DNA from: Zeimonas sp003577305
Lineage (GTDB): Bacteria > Pseudomonadota > Gammaproteobacteria > Burkholderiales > Burkholderiaceae_E
Reading direction: 5' to 3'
Length of the DNA stretch: 64,000 nt
Assembly: GCA_030263385.1 (NCBI GenBank)
Contig: SZOX01000003.1
Coordinates: 124,001 to 188,000, forward strand
Within the stretch, counting starts at the first letter, position 1; every line of letters begins with the position of its first letter. The position numbers and the translations under genes were made by a program. The notes under the pieces were generated by a model. That model had not been told where the DNA came from, made no database searches, and worked only from the letters and a program-made list of their open reading frames with translations. This document shows, piece by piece, positions 61,020 to 64,000 of this stretch.

Positions 61020-61120
61020 TGCAAGGTTCTGGCGAATTAGGCGAACTTAGGCGAAATTGTGCGCCTTTATACGCCTGTTAAGCGGAGAACGCCAGATTTT
61101 TCTTGGTGCGGGGCGCTGCC

Positions 61121-61648
61121 TCAGAGCACGCGCAGGATGGCTTCCCGGAGGTCGGCGGTCTTGAAGCGCCCCAGCGTTCGCCATGCGACGCTGCCGTCGC
61201 GGGCCACCACGACGGTGAAGGGAAGGGCGCCCGCAGTATTGCCCAGCCGGCGCACCAGTTCCAGGCCGCTGTTGCCGGCAACGAGCAGAGGATACCCCAT
61301 CGGCGTCTTCAGAGAAAATTGCCCGATGTTCGACGCGGAATCGATGCCGATGCCGATCACCCGCAGTCCGCGGCCGCGAAACTCGTTGCCGATCTCCGAC
61401 AACTCCGGCATTTCCTCGACGCACGGCGGGCACCAGGTGGCCCAGAAGTTCACCACGACGGGCTGGCGGCGCAGCGTGGCCAGCGCGACCGGCCGGCCCT
61501 GGGCATCGGGCAGCGTGAGCCCGTAGAGCAGTTCGATCGCCTCGCCGTCGGCATCACCGATCGCGTAGCGGCGCGAGGCCACCCAGGCGCCGAAGCCGCC
61601 GAAGCCGAGCGCGAGCGCGCCGAGTGCGAGCCAGCCCCGCCGGTTCAT
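61121..61648 (-). CDS. TlpA-like periplasmic thioredoxin
   Basis: 175-residue membrane-anchored thioredoxin-fold protein. An uncleaved signal anchor (WLALGALALGFGGFGAWVA, about 6-24) precedes a TlpA/ResA-type domain with the redox motif WATWCPPC (C73, C76) and the cis-Pro region ALPFTVVV. It is probably a disulfide reductase in the periplasm (for example for cytochrome c maturation). ATGA overlap with the upstream unknown gene indicates coupling. Confidence 0.88.
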   Translation of the reverse strand: MNRRGWLALGALALGFGGFGAWVASRRYAIGDADGEAIELLYGLTLPDAQGRPVALATLRRQPVVVNFWATWCPPCVEEMPELSEIGNEFRGRGLRVIGIGIDSASNIGQFSLKTPMGYPLLVAGNSGLELVRRLGNTAGALPFTVVVARDGSVAWRTLGRFKTADLREAILRVL

Positions 61649-62232
61649 GCCTGCGCGAGCCGATCGAGCAGCGCCTTGCGGTCGCCGCGTTCCGCGCCGG
61701 CCGGTCCGCCGCGCAGCGCCCCGCGCAGGTCGTCGTGCCCGTACAGCGACAGCAGCACCGGCGCGTCGTCGAGATAGAAGCCGATCGCCTCGACCTCGGC
61801 GCCGCTGCGAAAGTGCGGCACCGTCGACACTTCGAAGTCGACGCCCTCGTTGAGCAGTTCGATCTCGACGTCCTTCGGATTGTCGTGAAACAGCTGCAGG
61901 TGGATCGGCGCGTGCTCGGTGACGATGCCTTTCCAGACCGCTCCGGTGAGATACGGGTGGAACGCCTTCAGCCGCTGCATCAGCGCCGCGGCGGTCTGGC
62001 GCCGGCGCGCGACGCGCTGCGCGTGGTCGGCGTCGAACAGATCGAGGTGCTCGCGCAGCGCGGCGTCGATCTCGTCGTTGTCCGGGATCGCCCCCTTGGG
62101 CGCCTGGCGGTCGCCGAGCACCTGGCGCAGCGCCTTCTTCCTGGCGGCGACGTAGTCGAGGCCGGAGTCGGCGATCAGCCGGGCGGCGGCGGCGGCGAGC
62201 TCGAGCCGCAGGGAATCGGACGCTTCGTGCAT
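61645..62232 (-). CDS. Conserved protein of unknown function upstream of tlpA-like gene
   Basis: 195-residue soluble protein (MHEASDSLRLELAAAAARLIADSGLDYVAARKKALRQVLGD...). The N-terminal helical half resembles the short nucleotidyltransferase-associated or UPF-type proteins found beside mpl in Burkholderiales. The C-terminal half (HLQLFHDNPKDVEIELLNEGVDFEV) looks beta-rich. I do not recognise a named domain with certainty. It is divergent from mpl across 35 bp that contain a plus-strand TAGAAT. Confidence 0.75.
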   Translation of the reverse strand: MHEASDSLRLELAAAAARLIADSGLDYVAARKKALRQVLGDRQAPKGAIPDNDEIDAALREHLDLFDADHAQRVARRRQTAAALMQRLKAFHPYLTGAVWKGIVTEHAPIHLQLFHDNPKDVEIELLNEGVDFEVSTVPHFRSGAEVEAIGFYLDDAPVLLSLYGHDDLRGALRGGPAGAERGDRKALLDRLAQA

Positions 62233-62267
62233 GTCTGTAGAATCCGTGGCTCGCCATTATCGCTCCG

Positions 62268-63629
62268 ATGCATATTCACATCCTCGGCATCTGCGGCACG
62301 TTCATGGGCGGCATCGCGGCGATCGCCACGCAGGCCGGACACCGCGTGACCGGCTGCGACGCGAACGTCTATCCGCCGATGAGCGAGCAGCTGCGCGCGC
62401 TCGGCATCGAGCTGATCGAAGGCTTCGATGCGTCGCAACTGTCGATCCGCCCCGATCTCTGGGTGGTGGGCAACGTGGTCTCGCGCGGCAACCCGCTGAT
62501 CGAGGCGATCCTCGATGCGCGTGAACCCTACATTTCCGGCCCTCAGTGGCTTGCCGAGCAGGTGTTGCGCGGAAAGTGGGTGCTTGCAATCGCCGGAACC
62601 CACGGCAAGACGACCACTGCGTCGATGCTTGCCTGGATTCTCGAAGCGGCCGGGCGACAACCGGGGTTCCTGATCGGCGGCGTGCCGGTGAACTTCCCGG
62701 TGTCGGCGCGCCTGGGCGACAGCGAACTGTTCGTGATCGAGGCCGACGAGTACGACACCGCATTCTTCGACAAGCGCTCGAAATTCGTCCACTACCGGCC
62801 GCGCACCGCGGTGCTGAACAACCTCGAGTTCGATCACGCCGACATCTTCGCCGATCTCGCCGCGATCGAGACGCAATTCCACCACTTGATACGCACCGTG
62901 CCGCGCAACGGCAGGGTCGTGGTCAATGCGGCCGAACCCGCGCTGGCCCGCGTGCTGGCGCGCGGACTGTGGAGCGAGCGTGAGGATTTCCTGTCGCCAC
63001 GGGGCTGGTCGCTCGATGCCGTCGAAGAGCAGCCGCATGCGACCTCGTTCGGCGTGCGTTTCGGCGAGCGGTCTCTGGGTCGCTGCAGCCTTGCGATGCC
63101 GGGCATGCACAGCCGCGCCAATGCGCTGGCGGCGATCGCGGCGGCCCGGCATGCCGGCGTCGAGCCGGCAGCCGCGATCGAGGCGCTCGCCGGCTTCGGC
63201 GGCGTGCGCCGGCGGCTCGAACTGCGGGGCAAGGCGGGCGGAGTCGCGGTGATCGACGACTTCGCCCACCACCCGACCGCGATCGCCACCACGCTGGCCG
63301 GCCTGCGCGAACGACTGGGCGCCTCGGCGCGCATCCTCGCGGTGCTCGAACCGCGATCGAACACGATGCAGCTCGGCACCATGGCGGCGCGGCTGCCGGC
63401 CAGCCTCGCGGTGGCCGACCGGGTGTTCTGCTACAGCGGCGGGCTGGGCTGGGACGTGGCGGCGGCGCTGGCGCCGCTCGGCGCGCGGGCGGTGGTCGAG
63501 CCGGATTTCGAACGGCTGGTCGGTGCGATCGTCGCGGCGACGCGCCCGGGCGACACGATCCTGGTGATGAGCAATGGCGGCTTCGGCGGCATCCACCAGC
63601 GCCTGCTCGACGCGCTGGCGGGGCGCTGA
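62268..63629 (+). CDS. mpl: UDP-N-acetylmuramate:L-Ala-gamma-D-Glu-meso-DAP ligase
   Basis: 453-residue Mur-ligase-family enzyme that reattaches recycled murein tripeptide to UDP-MurNAc. The start MHIHILGICGTFMGGIAAIATQAGHRVTGCD is diagnostic for Mpl (MurC-like Rossmann end). The ATP site is AIAGTHGKTTTASML, and IEADEYDTAFFDKRSKFVHY and NNLEFDHADIF are typical of Mpl. With AmpD at 52.3 kb, the window carries two consecutive steps of peptidoglycan recycling. Confidence 0.95.
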   Translation: MHIHILGICGTFMGGIAAIATQAGHRVTGCDANVYPPMSEQLRALGIELIEGFDASQLSIRPDLWVVGNVVSRGNPLIEAILDAREPYISGPQWLAEQVLRGKWVLAIAGTHGKTTTASMLAWILEAAGRQPGFLIGGVPVNFPVSARLGDSELFVIEADEYDTAFFDKRSKFVHYRPRTAVLNNLEFDHADIFADLAAIETQFHHLIRTVPRNGRVVVNAAEPALARVLARGLWSEREDFLSPRGWSLDAVEEQPHATSFGVRFGERSLGRCSLAMPGMHSRANALAAIAAARHAGVEPAAAIEALAGFGGVRRRLELRGKAGGVAVIDDFAHHPTAIATTLAGLRERLGASARILAVLEPRSNTMQLGTMAARLPASLAVADRVFCYSGGLGWDVAAALAPLGARAVVEPDFERLVGAIVAATRPGDTILVMSNGGFGGIHQRLLDALAGR

Positions 63630-63630
63630 G

Positions 63631-64000
63631 ATGCGTGCCGGTGTCCCGCTGCCGCGCCTCGTCTATCTCCACGGGTTCCGCTCGTCGCCGCAGTCGTTCA
63701 AGGCGCGACTGCTCGCGGCGCGGCTCGCCGCGCTCGGGCTCGGGGCGCGCTTCGCCTGCCCCCAGCTGCCGGCATCGCCGGCTGCGGCGGTCGGGCTGGT
63801 GCTGCGCGAAATCGCGCCCGGGCCTGCCGACACGCTGGTCGGCAGCTCGCTGGGCGGCTACTACGCGACCTCGCTCGCCGAGCGATGCGGCTGCCGCGCG
63901 GTGCTGCTCAATCCGGCGGTCTTTCCGGTGCGCGACCTGGCCGCGCACACCGGCACGCAGCGGATGTACCACAGCGACGACGAGTTCGTGTTCGAGCCGC
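63631..64000 (+). CDS. YqiA-like alpha/beta-hydrolase (cut by window edge)
   Basis: The first 123 codons are visible, starting ATG 63631, 1 bp after the mpl stop. LVYLHGFRSSPQSFKARLL is the oxyanion-hole region; the nucleophile elbow is in LVGSSLGGYYATSLAERCGCRAVLLNPAV. This matches the YqiA/UPF0227 esterase family of roughly 190-200 residues. The C-terminal His and Asp lie beyond the window. Confidence 0.87.
   Translation, partial: MRAGVPLPRLVYLHGFRSSPQSFKARLLAARLAALGLGARFACPQLPASPAAAVGLVLREIAPGPADTLVGSSLGGYYATSLAERCGCRAVLLNPAVFPVRDLAAHTGTQRMYHSDDEFVFEP

Noticed and set aside
61020..61120. Promoter for aroQ-accB-accC
   Set aside because: Several AT-rich hexamers (TATAAA, TTAACA on the minus strand) are present but none combine with proper spacing, so no site was annotated.

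Overview
This window looks like a chromosomal segment of a very GC-rich betaproteobacterium, most likely order Burkholderiales. The evidence is its gene content and order: ispB/rplU/rpmA/obgE/proB, rppH/proS/lytic transglycosylase, ffh/ccsA/PP0621/pilS/pilR/ampD, a lysine-alanine histone H1-like gene, and mpl with aroQ/accB/accC/prmA. The genus cannot be fixed from sequence reading alone. I saw no rRNA operon, CRISPR array, intact transposase or prophage.

The layout is conserved housekeeping blocks separated by catabolic and transport blocks. (1) 1-2990: end of pilC and all of pilB, minus strand. (2) 3.2-21.9 kb, accessory: a CorB/CorC-like membrane protein; a five-gene branched-chain amino acid (Liv-type) ABC transporter; a convergent P5C-dehydrogenase-like aldehyde dehydrogenase; a GGDEF gene with a problematic 5' end; a tight five-gene CoA-thioester operon (hotdog hydratase, acyl-CoA dehydrogenase, family III CoA-transferase, MmgE/PrpD, CitE-like lyase) divergent from a TRAP transporter (dctPQM); and an MFS carrier. 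(3) 22.0-26.3 kb, core: tRNA-Pro(CGG), ispB, rplU-rpmA, obgE-proB. (4) 26.3-33.5 kb, accessory: a 96-bp tandem repeat, small proteins, a Tat-type metallo-beta-lactamase-fold protein, a DapA-family aldolase, fumC, an ABC exporter and a FAH-family hydrolase. (5) 33.6-36.8 kb, core: rppH, proS and a lytic transglycosylase. (6) 36.7-46.5 kb, accessory: MarR regulator, acyl-CoA synthetase, second Liv-type ABC transporter, an L,D-transpeptidase/MepK-like pair and a GlcD-like oxidase. (7) 46.5-64 kb, core: a 191-bp MITE-like element beside ffh, then ccsA, PP0621-like, pilS, pilR, ampD; a 733-bp stretch with no recognised gene; histone H1-like gene, yggT, yggU, PfkB kinase, DUF3426 protein, prmA, accC, accB, aroQ, a TlpA-like thioredoxin, a conserved protein of unknown function, mpl, and the start of a YqiA-like esterase.

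How the genes work together. The TRAP importer and the divergent CoA operon have the right enzyme set for taking up a branched C5 dicarboxylate (itaconate, mesaconate, methylsuccinate or citramalate type) and cleaving it to acetyl-CoA and pyruvate; this is an inference. The MarR/acyl-CoA synthetase/Liv cluster looks like uptake and CoA activation of an aromatic or fatty acid. The pil genes split between the two ends (pilBC on the left, pilSR on the right) belong to type IV pilus assembly and its sigma54-dependent control. AmpD, the L,D-transpeptidase, the MepK-like protein, the lytic transglycosylase and Mpl all act on peptidoglycan.

The most interesting unexplained DNA is: the 733-bp gap between ampD and the histone gene, which carries its own promoter, hairpin, a possible 53-residue ORF and a UUCG-loop terminator where relatives, as I recall, have nrdAB; the near-perfect MITE at 46.5 kb; the 96-bp repeats carrying inverted copies of the proB 3' end; and the nested hairpin leader of the TRAP operon.
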